A stretch of DNA of 64,000 bases from Fictibacillus phosphorivorans (GCF_001629705.1 NZ_CP015378.1:3286001-3350000), one strand, 5' to 3'. Shown: positions 15,973 through 24,764, numbered from the stretch's first letter. Notes: generated by a model not told the origin, from the letters alone. Program-made: numbers and translations.

Positions 15973-17286
15973 TTAATTTGTAGAGAAGATAACGATTCTA
16001 CCTCTTATTACAGCAATTATAAAACCTACAACTGATCCAATGATCGCTGGGATCAGCCACCCGATTCCATCTGCATATAGAGGAATATATGAATAAATCT
16101 GTTCGATTGCACCAAGTTTAATTCCAAAAGCTTTCAATCCATCTGCTATTGAGACCAGAGCAGTTGCAACGATTCCACCGATATATACTTCTTTTCTTCC
16201 AGAGAACAAATCATGTAAGAAGGAAAGCAGAATCAAAACGATCGCAATCGGATAGATCGCTGTTAAAACAGGTACAGAAACAGAGATGAGTTGTGTTAAT
16301 CCTAAGTTTGCAACACCTGCACTGAACACACTCATAATAAGTACAACCGTTTTATACGAAACATTTGGAAACATTTTTTTTGCAAACTCACCACATGCGG
16401 TGACAAGACCTACAGAAGTTGTTAAACAAGCTAGCGCGACAGCTAGTCCAAGTAGTACGTTTCCAAACGGACCAAATAGTTCTGCTACAACATTTGTAAG
16501 AATCTGACCGCCGTTATCCGTCTGACCAAGTGCCTGACTTGTTGCTCCTAAATAGGCTAAGATCCCATAAACAGCGGCTAAACAAGTAGCTGAGATCAAC
16601 CCCGCTTTAATAACCATCTTAGTCACTTGTTCTTTTTTCATTTCTGGCCGTTTCACTGCTGTGATGACTACGATACCGAACGCAAGTGCGCCAAGTGTAT
16701 CCATCGTCAAATAACCATCCATAAATCCTTTAATTAGTGGATTACTAGCATAATCAGGAGATGCTGTTCCTAATTTTCCAACCGGTGTTATGACCGCTTT
16801 AACTAAAAGAGATACAATAATAAGCAATAATAATGGCGTTAAGATATTTCCGATTCGGTCTACCAGTTTTGATGGATTTAACGACAGCCAGTAGGTTACG
16901 GTAAAGAATACAACCGTAAACAAGAAAAGAGTTAAACCATTGTTCATGCTTTCTGGTAAGAAAGGAACAACAGCCATCTCATAAGAAACGGTTCCTGTTC
17001 TCGGAATTCCGAAGAATGGCCCGATAGCTAAATAAAGGATGGTCGCGAAAACAGAACCGAACAATGGATTCACTCGCTCTGTTAACGTCTGTAGTCCACC
17101 ACCTGTTCGTGCTAGCGCGATTACCCCTAATAAAGGTAATCCAACACCTGTTATAAAAAAGCCAACCATGGACTGCCAGACCATCTCACCTGCTGACTGA
17201 CCCAATGCTGGCGGAAAGATTAAATTTCCAGCTCCAAAAAACAAAGCAAATAACATCAAGCCCACCGAGAGCGTTCGCTTCTGCAT
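15973..17286 (-). CDS. brnQ: Branched-chain amino acid transporter, BrnQ/LIVCS family
   Basis: This 437-residue protein has about 12 membrane segments. The N-terminus LMLFALFFGAGNLIFPPALG is the family signature of cation-coupled Leu/Ile/Val carriers. Further typical blocks are GIPRTGTVSYE and LGALAFGIVV. It imports branched-chain amino acids with Na+ or H+ (family knowledge). GGAGGAGG lies upstream of ATG. The leader is only about 195 bases to the next gene and shows no T-box. A weak palindrome AATTTTGTCGAAAT near 17339 is four mismatches from the CodY consensus. Confidence 0.95.
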   Translation of the reverse strand: MQKRTLSVGLMLFALFFGAGNLIFPPALGQSAGEMVWQSMVGFFITGVGLPLLGVIALARTGGGLQTLTERVNPLFGSVFATILYLAIGPFFGIPRTGTVSYEMAVVPFLPESMNNGLTLFLFTVVFFTVTYWLSLNPSKLVDRIGNILTPLLLLIIVSLLVKAVITPVGKLGTASPDYASNPLIKGFMDGYLTMDTLGALAFGIVVITAVKRPEMKKEQVTKMVIKAGLISATCLAAVYGILAYLGATSQALGQTDNGGQILTNVVAELFGPFGNVLLGLAVALACLTTSVGLVTACGEFAKKMFPNVSYKTVVLIMSVFSAGVANLGLTQLISVSVPVLTAIYPIAIVLILLSFLHDLFSGRKEVYIGGIVATALVSIADGLKAFGIKLGAIEQIYSYIPLYADGIGWLIPAIIGSVVGFIIAVIRGRIVIFSTN

Positions 17287-17445
17287 ATTTAATTTCCTCC
17301 TCCGTGGTCATTTATACAAATTGATTTTATATTTTTATCGAATTTTGTCGAAATATTTTTATATCCATATGTATTTGTAACATGATATGAGATTGGAGTC
17401 AATATTCAGATATAGTGAATTTTCTAACAAATGTTTTCGAAAAGA

Positions 17446-17476
17446 AAGGACTGAGACAACTCAGTCCTTATACACC
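17446..17476 (-). terminator. Terminator of the yhcN-like gene
   Basis: AAGGACTGAG / CTCAGTCCTT (17446-17455 and 17460-17469) with a 4-base loop is followed on the minus strand by TCTTTT. Confidence 0.82.
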
Positions 17477-17481
17477 ATTAT

Positions 17482-18024
17482 TTAACGGTTTGTTGGAAAC
17501 ACACGCTTGATCGTATCATTAAACTCTCTTACGAAACCTGATACAGGATTTCCTTTGTTGATCTCGTCTGCATATCCGTTCATACGATCGTTGAAGTCAG
17601 GATTTGTTGATACGAATACATCATTGATATCAGGATCTGTTTTTCGAACCGTATCCCCGATCTTCTTTTCTGTTTCTTTTGAAAGCTTCATGCTTTCTCC
17701 GCCCTTGAGCTTTGCCGCTACATATGCGTTGTTCTCTGTAACGATAACAGTCGCATCTTCAACCTCTTTAAGGTCTGTTACTTTATTAGCCGCTTTATCT
17801 GCTACGTCCATACGTGTGTTTTCATCGTATTGATTATCCATACCCATATCCATGTTGTTGTTCATGTTATTCATATTTCGATCAGCACGATTGTCGTAGT
17901 TCACTTCCGTCATGTTGTTACGCGCTTCTTTTCCCATATCCTTGTCGTTGTTGTTCATTCCACAAGCACCTAGGAAAGATGATAACATTACGGCCATTGA
18001 AGTAACGAGAATAGTCTTTTTCAT
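17482..18024 (-). CDS. yhcN: YhcN/YlaJ-family sporulation lipoprotein
   Basis: The protein has 180 residues. A lipoprotein signal ends in the lipobox LGAC (Cys21). An Asn/Asp/Met-rich linker (about 22-75, MNNMNNNMDMGMDN) follows, then a YhcN/YlaJ domain (about 80-165: ADKAANKVTDLKEVEDATVI, then AYVAAKLKG). In B. subtilis, YhcN is an inner spore membrane lipoprotein made in the forespore and affects germination or outgrowth. AAAGGAG lies 8 bases before the ATG. I did not find a convincing sigma-G promoter. Monocistronic, with its own terminator. Confidence 0.88.
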   Translation of the reverse strand: MKKTILVTSMAVMLSSFLGACGMNNNDKDMGKEARNNMTEVNYDNRADRNMNNMNNNMDMGMDNQYDENTRMDVADKAANKVTDLKEVEDATVIVTENNAYVAAKLKGGESMKLSKETEKKIGDTVRKTDPDINDVFVSTNPDFNDRMNGYADEINKGNPVSGFVREFNDTIKRVFPTNR

Positions 18025-18162
18025 TAAATGACACTCCTTTAAAATTTTTGACTGTCATCTAATAAAATTTGTTTGTTGAGAAGAAAATATACATAGCAAT
18101 GATTTTCTCAAACGCTCTTTTCTAAAAGATTGTTGCTTTTAACTCCTTGCCACCTTTGACAA

Positions 18163-18414
18163 TTGATTGGAGTGAAAGGTGCGAGACTCCTACGGGACAG
18201 GCGGGCAGTGCGAAAAGTGGAAGTGGCTCGTTCAGCCCCGACAAGCAAAAGGTGAATGAGCAAGGAAGGCGCTCTTTGCCTTCTGGATCATTTAGCTTTT
18301 GACCTCGAGGGGCTAGCCACTGCAACTAGAAAGCTGAGACACTTAAGAGTTAAACGTACGAATGTGGCTCAGCGCCTGCCCCGTGGAAAGCGAGCAGCCT
18401 GGAACGGAAATCAA
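18163..18414. repeat. Dispersed TTGATT-ended repeat element, copy 1, interrupted by a second element
   Basis: The outer sequence begins TTGATTGGAGTG and ends GGAACGGAAATCAA, as in the copies at 30465, 36251 (right end only) and 62243. The full copies elsewhere are 127 bp. This one is 252 bp because a palindromic sequence at about 18222-18321 lies inside it. It is non-coding: short open frames here are not supported by an RBS or by conservation of frame between copies. Confidence 0.85.
18222..18321. repeat. Palindromic element nested in repeat copy 1
   Basis: AGTGGCT at 18222-18228 pairs with AGCCACT at 18315-18321. Inner segments also pair (GCCCCG with CGAGGGGC, CAAAAG with CTTTTG, AAGGC with GCCTT), giving a long imperfect hairpin of about 100 bases. 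The segment GACCTCGAGGGGCTAG resembles a palindromic repeat I recall from other Bacillaceae intergenic regions. Confidence 0.7.
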
Positions 18415-18463
18415 CACTTCCAAAAGCAACAAAGTTTACGAAAACAGCCTTCTCAAAAGACAT

Positions 18464-18492
18464 AAAAAAAAGCCTTCCAGTATTGGAAGACA
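18464..18492 (-). terminator. Terminator of the dedA-like gene
   Basis: On the minus strand, TCTTCCA-ATAC-TGGAAGG is followed by a run of eight T. Confidence 0.75.
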
Positions 18493-18495
18493 TTA

Positions 18496-19110
18496 TTATT
18501 TAAACCATCCGTTTGAATAGGACCCTTTGTTTTTTGGCTTAAAGATGAGCCACGCAACAATACAAAGGATAACGATTGTAAAGGCAAAAAGACCAACTTT
18601 ATGAATCACTTCCATGACTAAAGCCCATCGACCTGCCAGCTGATAACCGATCACGATAAAAAACGAACACCAGAATAGAGCGCCACTATAAGCGTAAAGC
18701 GCAAATTGTCTCCAATTCAAAGAGTACATTCCAGCAAAGTAAGCAGTCAGATGTCTGATTCCTGGCATAAAGTATCCAAAGAACAACGCTGATTTTCCAT
18801 ACTTTAAAAAGAAATTCTGTGTTTTATCTATTTTCTCTTCAGAAATTCCAAATTTCGGACCTAACTTTTTTAATAGAGGTTTACCACAGATGTTACCGAA
18901 ATAATAGCTACCGGTTATACCTGTAATTGCTCCTAAAAATGCACTCAATACAGCTGGTAAAGCGGGAAGATCTCCAGCAAAAATGAAGTATCCTACCGTC
19001 GCTAAAAGGATCTCATCCGGAATAGGCAACCCGATAATCCCTAATGCCAATAATAAAAAAATACCAAAGTAGCTATATTGATGAATGATATTAAATAGGT
19101 CAAATTCCAT
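18496..19110 (-). CDS. DedA-family membrane protein
   Basis: This 204-residue protein has four to five membrane stretches and the DedA (SNARE-associated/VTT) signature. LGIIGLPIPDEILLA is near residue 25. Further blocks are GAITGITGSYYFGN and FGYFMPGIRHLTAYFAGM, with the conserved Arg of the re-entrant loop. Members act in membrane homeostasis; some flip undecaprenyl phosphate or phosphatidylethanolamine across the membrane (established for UptA and PetA relatives). Which lipid applies here cannot be told from sequence. It is monocistronic. Confidence 0.88.
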   Translation of the reverse strand: MEFDLFNIIHQYSYFGIFLLLALGIIGLPIPDEILLATVGYFIFAGDLPALPAVLSAFLGAITGITGSYYFGNICGKPLLKKLGPKFGISEEKIDKTQNFFLKYGKSALFFGYFMPGIRHLTAYFAGMYSLNWRQFALYAYSGALFWCSFFIVIGYQLAGRWALVMEVIHKVGLFAFTIVILCIVAWLIFKPKNKGSYSNGWFK

Positions 19111-19221
19111 GACGTCACCAACTTCTTTTTTTACACCTTCTACAATTGTAACGATAAATGGGGTGATTTGGAAAGAGAAAAATACATTTAAGTATATAGC
19201 ATGGTGATTTTTACTATGTAT

Positions 19222-19755
19222 TTAGGTCGTGTGATTCTTACTCGTAGTAAGTATAAACGTTATATCATTCCATGCTAAGCATTCTTCAATCAATTGCTGC
19301 TTTCCTACCGTGATCTTTTCTTCCTCTATCTTTTTCCCACCTAACGAAATATATGCTTGTTTAGATGGATTTTCTTTTAACACCCACACGATCATACTTT
19401 TCTTACCTATAGATAGGAGTTCTTCAGCGAATCTTTTTAGCATTCTTGTTCCATGCCCTTTTTGTTGCACAGCTTTTAACAAGTAAAAAGCATAGATCTC
19501 ACTATCAAATGGATGGTGTGATCTGATTGAACCTCCAGATATAAATCCACAAAGTTGCTTTTGTTGATCTTCCAAAACGAGCACAATATGTGATTTTTGC
19601 ATCAACCATTCTTTCCATCTCTGTTCTCTTTCCTTAACCGACATCTGTGATAGATAGTCATCCTCTACTATGCCTTTATAAGATTGCTGCCAGCTTTCCA
19701 CGTGAACTTTCGCAATTTCTGCTGCATCTGTTAGGTTGGCCCATCGGATGTTCAT
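19222..19755 (-). CDS. GNAT-family N-acetyltransferase
   Basis: This 177-residue protein has the GNAT order: N-terminal MNIRWANLTDAAEIAKVHVESW, a central strand, then the acetyl-CoA loop QQKGHGTRMLKRFAEEL (motif A, Q/R-x-x-G-x-G/A) at about 115-131. Motif B is ENPSKQAYISLGGK. Such enzymes transfer acetyl from acetyl-CoA to an amine; the acceptor is unknown. The start has a GAGGAGGAAG-type RBS. It may share a transcript with the NIF3 gene upstream (30-base gap, same strand). Confidence 0.85.
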   Translation of the reverse strand: MNIRWANLTDAAEIAKVHVESWQQSYKGIVEDDYLSQMSVKEREQRWKEWLMQKSHIVLVLEDQQKQLCGFISGGSIRSHHPFDSEIYAFYLLKAVQQKGHGTRMLKRFAEELLSIGKKSMIVWVLKENPSKQAYISLGGKKIEEEKITVGKQQLIEECLAWNDITFILTTSKNHTT

Positions 19756-19784
19756 ATCTTCTTCCTCCTCTCTTTAATTTGTTA

Positions 19785-20699
19785 TCATACCCACCATTTA
19801 CTTTGAGGTAATAGCGTTACCGGCAATTGAAAATTTACCTCGAACCAATTTTTCAACTGTGTGGCATGTACTAAATATTCGGAAGCAGCATGTGATACAC
19901 CGATTAAACTCATTGAAGTCTGTGCAATATAGCATTTCATGTGTTCATACTTCTTTTTGCCGTATTCATTATCGATGTGACAGTGCACCTCACCAGTCAA
20001 ATAGGCTTCTGCCCCCATCTTCTCCGCTTCTATCATCGTCTCTACTTTATCACCACATCCTGCTACAATCGCAATCTTCGTTATGTTTTTATGGATTACA
20101 CCTTGCACATCTGCATAGGGAATATCAAATAATTCAGTTGATCCAACAATTAATTCTTCTGTAGAAGTAGGAGCTATCTGACAAAGAATCCCGCAAGCTC
20201 CGTTATCATCCTTCAATAGTTCTCCAACCACTTTTGCGCCCAATGCTTTTCCCCAAGCATCACTCGTGCTGATCTTGCGTGAATAATCGAGTGGTACATG
20301 AAGTGTAAACACTGATAAACGCTTTTTCTTCATCTGCTGGATAAAATGAGGAGGGATCGGTATAAAACCTCTTCCCCATTTGCCTTTTGGATCTCCGCAT
20401 TCCATGACAATGGGGTGATGCATAAATAGTAGATCTCCAGGATTACTTTCAGAAATAAATCTTTCAAGTACTTCGTCTGTAGGAAAAACAGCTAGAAATA
20501 TACGTTTGACCTCTTCATCACCTCTAAGCATGAGTCCGTTAAACAACTTCGTAAATTCAGGTTCAAACTCATGCCGCCAATTAAAATGTATGGGATCGTA
20601 CACCATCGGAATAAATCTACTGAACGCTGGGTCTGTTCCAATTTTTCTATATGTAAAAAGTTCATCGATCGCGTGATCTATCCTCTTCAGTTCCACCAT
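19785..20699 (-). CDS. NIF3-like dinuclear metal centre protein
   Basis: This 304-residue protein belongs to the NIF3/YqfO/DUF34 superfamily. The metal-site region is visible as DLLFMHHPIVMECGD (the double His), SVFTLHVPLDYS, and near the C-terminus AYLTGEVHCHID with a further His/Glu pair. The family is widespread, with a debated role (GTP cyclohydrolase I-like fold, metal-linked functions). This member differs from the canonical YqfO next to the trmK gene. ATG at 20699 is chosen over 20756, because AAAGGACG precedes it while the longer start has no RBS. Same strand as flanking GNAT genes. Confidence 0.8.
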   Translation of the reverse strand: MVELKRIDHAIDELFTYRKIGTDPAFSRFIPMVYDPIHFNWRHEFEPEFTKLFNGLMLRGDEEVKRIFLAVFPTDEVLERFISESNPGDLLFMHHPIVMECGDPKGKWGRGFIPIPPHFIQQMKKKRLSVFTLHVPLDYSRKISTSDAWGKALGAKVVGELLKDDNGACGILCQIAPTSTEELIVGSTELFDIPYADVQGVIHKNITKIAIVAGCGDKVETMIEAEKMGAEAYLTGEVHCHIDNEYGKKKYEHMKCYIAQTSMSLIGVSHAASEYLVHATQLKNWFEVNFQLPVTLLPQSKWWV

Positions 20700-20759
20700 C
20701 TTGTTTTCGTCCTTTCTTGCGCGAGGTTTTTTCGATAGCCCATTTTCGTAAAGCATTTA

Positions 20760-21209
20760 TTAAGCATTCAACAATTTTTTAAAATAAATTATCTCTGGAT
20801 CTCCTTCGTCTAAGTTATCAACGAAACCACTCTTCTTAAAATGGTTCTTAATGAATACCTTTTTCATAGATTCATTAGATTCATTTGTCGAAGAGAATAG
20901 TTTGTTTGTGGGTGAGATCTTACTCATGTGCGTTAACAAACTACTCGCCAATCCCTTTCTTTGATGAGCCGGGTCAACCATGATGAGGGATATAAAACAG
21001 CAATCAAAGAAATGAGTGTGGTAGATAAGAAATGCAGCGACTTCTTCTTCTTCATACAGAATCAAACATCTTTCCTCTTTTATCGCCTGATGGATCTCGT
21101 CTTTTCTATGATCACTTCCTATCATTTTTTTATCTAGTTCTATAATTTTATGAAGATGGTGTTTCTTCGCATTCTGAATTTCCATATGTACCGTCCTTTT
21201 GTTTGTCAT
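20760..21209 (-). CDS. GNAT-family N-acetyltransferase
   Basis: This 149-residue protein has a compact GNAT fold, with the motif A acetyl-CoA loop HQRKGLASSLL at about 92-102 preceded by the strand FISLIMVDPA. The C-terminal GFVDNL resembles the usual motif B strand. The acceptor substrate is unknown. It is followed three bases later by the open frame leading into the NIF3 gene, so the three genes 21209-19222 could form one operon. The first ATG has an AAAGGACGGT motif about 5 bases upstream. A second Met at residue 9 is an alternative start. Confidence 0.82.
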   Translation of the reverse strand: MTNKRTVHMEIQNAKKHHLHKIIELDKKMIGSDHRKDEIHQAIKEERCLILYEEEEVAAFLIYHTHFFDCCFISLIMVDPAHQRKGLASSLLTHMSKISPTNKLFSSTNESNESMKKVFIKNHFKKSGFVDNLDEGDPEIIYFKKLLNA

Positions 21210-21257
21210 TATGTTTGGTTTTGCTACAATAAAGAAAAAAGTTGAGGTGTTCTATTT

Positions 21258-21569
21258 ATGGCAATTGTAGATATTACGATCATTCCAATCGGTACTGAAA
21301 CTCCAAGCGTTAGCGAATATGTAGCAGAAATACAAAAAGTTCTTCAGCAAAACAAAGATAAGGTAAATTACCAGCTTACTCCGATGAGTACATTGATCGA
21401 AGGAGAGCTTCCAGATCTCTTTGATGTTATTCAGCAACTTCACGAGGTTCCTTTTTCAAATGGCATTCAGCGCGTAGCCACAAACATTCGCATCGATGAC
21501 CGCCGTGATAAAAAATCCACGATGACAGGTAAGCTGGAAGCTGTAGAAGCAAGGATGACTAAGGAGTAA
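21258..21569 (+). CDS. yqgV: Thiamine-binding protein of the MTH1187/YkoF-related family
   Basis: This 103-residue protein matches the MTH1187/YqgV (DUF77) family: AIVDITIIPIGTETPSVSEYV at the start, QLTPMSTLIEGELPDLF in the middle and RIDDRRDKK near the end. Members are small tetrameric ferredoxin-fold proteins reported to bind thiamine or its pyrimidine moiety. No riboswitch (THI-box) is seen upstream. GAGGTG precedes the ATG by 8 bases. The gene stands alone between minus-strand neighbours. Confidence 0.9.
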   Translation: MAIVDITIIPIGTETPSVSEYVAEIQKVLQQNKDKVNYQLTPMSTLIEGELPDLFDVIQQLHEVPFSNGIQRVATNIRIDDRRDKKSTMTGKLEAVEARMTKE

Positions 21570-21596
21570 TTACTTACCTAGTTTTATTTTTCGTAT

Positions 21597-21640
21597 GGCG
21601 CTCGTTCAGCATGCATTTCATGCCGATGAACGAGCTTTCA
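21597..21640 (+). terminator. Hairpin downstream of yqgV
   Basis: GCTCGTTCA / TGAACGAGC (21600-21608 and 21627-21635) is followed by a short TTTC. It is weaker than the next hairpin. Confidence 0.45.
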
Positions 21641-21656
21641 ATCAACCACATTTACA

Positions 21657-21708
21657 AAAAAGCTTACTCTCATAGGGCTATCCGCCCCACTCAGAGTAAG
21701 CTTTTCTT
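21657..21708. terminator. Bidirectional terminator between yqgV and floT
   Basis: A 13-bp stem AAAAGCTTACTCT / AGAGTAAGCTTTT (21658-21670 and 21693-21705) has T runs in both directions. Confidence 0.85.
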
Positions 21709-21711
21709 TAT

Positions 21712-23277
21712 TTATTCGCCCTTTGAAGTCTTTACTTCTGCTTTTTCCTTTGTTGCTACTGCATTAGGTTCTTTTTTAGCAAATTCGATGCGAAGATCGT
21801 CGATGCTGTTGCGAACATTCCCTTTGCCAGAGAAATTTTCTAGCAGTTCTTTAACATCAATGCCTGAAGATGCTTTTAAAGATTCTTGAAGGGATGACAT
21901 TAAGTTTGTCGCATAACCTGTGATACGGTTTGCTCCACCATTTTCACTGCCGCCTGTATCCACGACTGTAATTTTATCGATGTTAGAAAGTGGTGCTGCC
22001 ACTTGCTTCGCGTATTCAGGAAGCATCTTAATCATCATATCCATCATCGCAGCCTGACCGTATAACTCAAACGCTTCAGCGATCTTTTGTTTCGCTTCGG
22101 CTTCAGCAAGACCTTTCAGACGGATAACATCTGCTTCGGATTCCCCTTTTGCACGTTCCGCTTCTGCTCTTGAAAGTCCGTCTAAGCGCACTTTCTCAGC
22201 TTCGGCTTTTGCCATAGCTTCAACACGGTATTTATGAGCATCCGCTTCAGCCACTTGCTTACGCTTATCTGCTTCGGCTGACTGTTCAACCGCATAACGA
22301 TCTGCGTCAGCTTTTTTCTTAACTTCTGAGTCGTACTGCTTTTCACGACGCAGGATCTCTTTTTCTTCAAGTTCGATCTGCTTTTGACGCTCGATGATTT
22401 TAATCTGCATCTGTTGTTCGGTTACTTGCTGTTTTGCGATCGCTTCTTCCAAGTGGTAAGCCTGGTCTGCACGGGCTTTGGCAACATCTTGTTCACGACG
22501 GAACTCAGCTACTTTCAACTGATTCATCTTTTCAGCTTCCGCTACTTCTGTCGCGCGGCCTAACTCAGACTGCTTCGCTTCTTTATCTGCTTCAGCACGT
22601 TTAATACGCGTTTCTTTTTCAGCTTCTGCCATCGCCATATCAGCATCACGCTTAATCTGTGCGATTCGAGGCTTACCAAGAGAATCTAGGTATCCGTTCT
22701 TATCACGTAGATCTTTGATCGTAAACGATACGATGATCAATCCCATTTTAGCTAGATCTTGAGAAGCTACACGTTGCACTTCCTGTGAAAATTTTTCACG
22801 ATTCTTATAGATCTCTTCTACCGTCATAGATCCTAAAATGGAACGTAAATGTCCTTCAAGAACTTCACGTGCTTCATTCTCACGATCTTCTTTCAACTTA
22901 CCTAGGAATTGTTCAGCTGCAGTCGCGATCTCACCGATTGAGCTTCCTACTTTGATGATTGCTGTTCCGTCAGCCATAACTGGAACACCTTGCTCTGTAT
23001 ATACCTCTGGTGTTTGCACGTCTAACTTACTCGTTAACAAACTAAGTGGCTTTGCTTGTTGGAAAACAGGAAGTACAAACGTACCGCCTCCACGAACGAT
23101 CTTGATACGATTTCCCGCTTCATCAATATTTACGTTCTTGCTTCCTAAGAAGCTTCCTGTAACGATTAATGCTTCATCTGGGCTCGCCGTTCTATACTTT
23201 GTGATAAAAACACTAATAAGAGCAACGACTAAGAAAACGGCAACCCCTATCACAATAAATAATGGTGAAAAACTCAT
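21712..23277 (-). CDS. floT: Flotillin-like membrane scaffold protein
   Basis: The protein has 521 residues. An N-terminal membrane hairpin or helix (about 5-28) is followed by an SPFH/PHB domain (about 35-220, with SPDEALIVTGSF and VRGGGTFVLPVFQ), then a long Ala/Glu/Lys coiled coil (about 220-420, with repeated EAEK and RAEA) and a C-terminal oligomerisation region. It matches B. subtilis FloT (YuaG), which organises functional membrane microdomains and influences signalling and secretion. It lies 15 bases after yuaF, as in B. subtilis. GGAGGGG lies 7 bases before the ATG. Confidence 0.94.
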   Translation of the reverse strand: MSFSPLFIVIGVAVFLVVALISVFITKYRTASPDEALIVTGSFLGSKNVNIDEAGNRIKIVRGGGTFVLPVFQQAKPLSLLTSKLDVQTPEVYTEQGVPVMADGTAIIKVGSSIGEIATAAEQFLGKLKEDRENEAREVLEGHLRSILGSMTVEEIYKNREKFSQEVQRVASQDLAKMGLIIVSFTIKDLRDKNGYLDSLGKPRIAQIKRDADMAMAEAEKETRIKRAEADKEAKQSELGRATEVAEAEKMNQLKVAEFRREQDVAKARADQAYHLEEAIAKQQVTEQQMQIKIIERQKQIELEEKEILRREKQYDSEVKKKADADRYAVEQSAEADKRKQVAEADAHKYRVEAMAKAEAEKVRLDGLSRAEAERAKGESEADVIRLKGLAEAEAKQKIAEAFELYGQAAMMDMMIKMLPEYAKQVAAPLSNIDKITVVDTGGSENGGANRITGYATNLMSSLQESLKASSGIDVKELLENFSGKGNVRNSIDDLRIEFAKKEPNAVATKEKAEVKTSKGE

Positions 23278-23292
23278 AATAACCCCTCCAGA

Positions 23293-23826
23293 TTAATGAA
23301 TATATGTTTGTTCCACTTGCTCATAACGCATGACAGATACGACACCTTTTTGAATATCAATGATCAACACTTTTTCTCCTTGTGAGATCGGTTTGTTATC
23401 CATGCTAATCGCTGATTTTGAAATCCTTCCGCTGATTCCTTCGATTAAGATCTCCCCAAATCCATCTGTCGGAACCGAAGTTAGTACGGTACCCACTCTG
23501 CCTTTAAGATCTTCGTCTCTATAAGCTAATGATTCTTCTGATGAACGGATTGGCATCAAAACGAAAACGTTCAATAAAGTCACGAGCAACAACGATAGTA
23601 GACCACTGAACACCATAATGAACCAGCTGTTTATATTCGTCATGATCTCTAATAAATAGCCCGAAGCCGTCCCGATTGTAAAAAAGGATAAGATGAGCGA
23701 TGGATGCAAAAAGTCTACAGCTGCATCAAGCATGTCACCAAATAAGATGTATACAAAAGTGATGCACCCAAAAACAATAAAACTTCCTAAATAGATCGTA
23801 GACAACGGATATCCGAATAATTCCAC
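23293..23826 (-). CDS. yuaF: NfeD-like membrane protein YuaF
   Basis: This 177-residue protein has about three membrane segments (about 8-28, 40-62, 65-95), then a soluble OB-fold NfeD domain (about 105-175, including GRVGTVLTSVPTDGFGEI). NfeD partners work with flotillins, and this gene directly precedes floT. The start is taken as GTG at 23826, since ACAGGAGAG lies 6 bases upstream and the product then begins MELFGYPL; the ATG at 23847 has no RBS. I looked for a sigma-W promoter (TGAAAC-N16-CGTA), as known in B. subtilis, and did not find one on this strand. A third gene, yuaI, is absent. Confidence 0.88.
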   Translation of the reverse strand: MELFGYPLSTIYLGSFIVFGCITFVYILFGDMLDAAVDFLHPSLILSFFTIGTASGYLLEIMTNINSWFIMVFSGLLSLLLVTLLNVFVLMPIRSSEESLAYRDEDLKGRVGTVLTSVPTDGFGEILIEGISGRISKSAISMDNKPISQGEKVLIIDIQKGVVSVMRYEQVEQTYIH

Positions 23827-24064
23827 GGTCTTCTCTCCTGTCTTCATATACTTTTTACTTCAAATAAGAATTAACCACGCCCTTTTGTCGAATTTGATAA
23901 TTTGATATAACCTTAACAAAGTGAAACAAAAAAGATTGTAAAATTTTGTCGACAATGATTAATTTCCAATATTGGTTTTATATAGATATTTACGAAGGTG
24001 CCAGAAAAAAGTTTCAGTTAGTTAACAATATTTTGTATAATTTTGTTAAAAGGAGTGAAATCCA

Positions 24065-24745
24065 ATGTACACAGAAAAATTGTGGCAGTATTTAAACAAC
24101 AAAGCTAATAAAGAAGATGCGGAGCCAATGAAAAAGTATATGCGCGATCAGTTCGAATTCTTCGGGATTCGTTCTCCCATTTTGAAACAAAGTATGAAGG
24201 ACTTTTTGAAGGAGTATGGATTGCCTGCAAAAGAACAACTACCTTCCATTATTGAAGAAGCTTGGTCTAGACCGGAACGAGAAATGCAGTATGCGACTTT
24301 TACAATTGTTGAAAAGTTAAAGAAGCAGATGACCAAAGAGGATATTGAATGGATCGAGTATACCATCATTAATAAGAGTTGGTGGGATACGGTCGATCAC
24401 ATCGCTAAACATATCGCAGGCATTTATTTAATGAAGTTTCCAGATGAGATCGAACCCGTTACAAAACGTTGGGTTCAGTCCAAGAACATTTGGCTCATGC
24501 GATCGGCAATTCTGTTTCAACTCGGATATAAAGACAAAACCGATAAAGAACTTCTAGCACAAATCATTAAAGATACAAAGTACGATCAAGATTTTTTTAT
24601 TCGAAAAGGAATTGGATGGGCATTAAGGGAGTACGCATACACAGATGCTGATTGGGTATGGGAGTTTGTACATAAAGAAGAGTTAAGTCCGCTCTCCTAT
24701 AAAGAGGCGATTAAGAATATTAAAAAGACAAAGCAGCCGCATTAA
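24065..24745 (+). CDS. alkD: DNA alkylation repair protein (AlkD family)
   Basis: This 226-residue all-helical HEAT-repeat-like protein carries AlkD hallmarks: YMRDQFEFFGIRSP near the start, SWWDTVDHIAKH (conserved Trp and Asp) around residues 101-112, and FFIRKGIGWALREYA (conserved Arg and Trp) at about 178-192. AlkD excises bulky or cationic alkylated bases such as N7-alkylguanine and N3-alkyladenine without flipping them. AAGGAG lies 8 bases before the ATG. A terminator follows directly. Confidence 0.92.
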   Translation: MYTEKLWQYLNNKANKEDAEPMKKYMRDQFEFFGIRSPILKQSMKDFLKEYGLPAKEQLPSIIEEAWSRPEREMQYATFTIVEKLKKQMTKEDIEWIEYTIINKSWWDTVDHIAKHIAGIYLMKFPDEIEPVTKRWVQSKNIWLMRSAILFQLGYKDKTDKELLAQIIKDTKYDQDFFIRKGIGWALREYAYTDADWVWEFVHKEELSPLSYKEAIKNIKKTKQPH

Positions 24746-24764
24746 AAACGGCTGCTTTTTTTAT
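24728..24764. terminator. Bidirectional terminator between alkD and the PAS-STAS gene
   Basis: AAAGCAGCCG / CGGCTGCTTT (24730-24739 and 24749-24758) is followed by T runs. It includes the alkD stop codon. Confidence 0.88.

Noticed and set aside
17287..17481. T-box or CodY control of brnQ
   Set aside because: The leader is too short and lacks T-box motifs. AATTTTGTCGAAAT is four mismatches from the CodY consensus, so it is not called.
18256..18465. Open frames inside the dispersed repeat (also at 30469-30762 and 62216-62398)
   Set aside because: Frames are not kept between copies, no RBS is present, and the repeat structure explains the sequence.
23827..24064. Sigma-W promoter for yuaF-floT
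   Set aside because: A TGAAAC occurs, but on the plus strand and with wrong spacing to a CG element; none was found on the operon strand.
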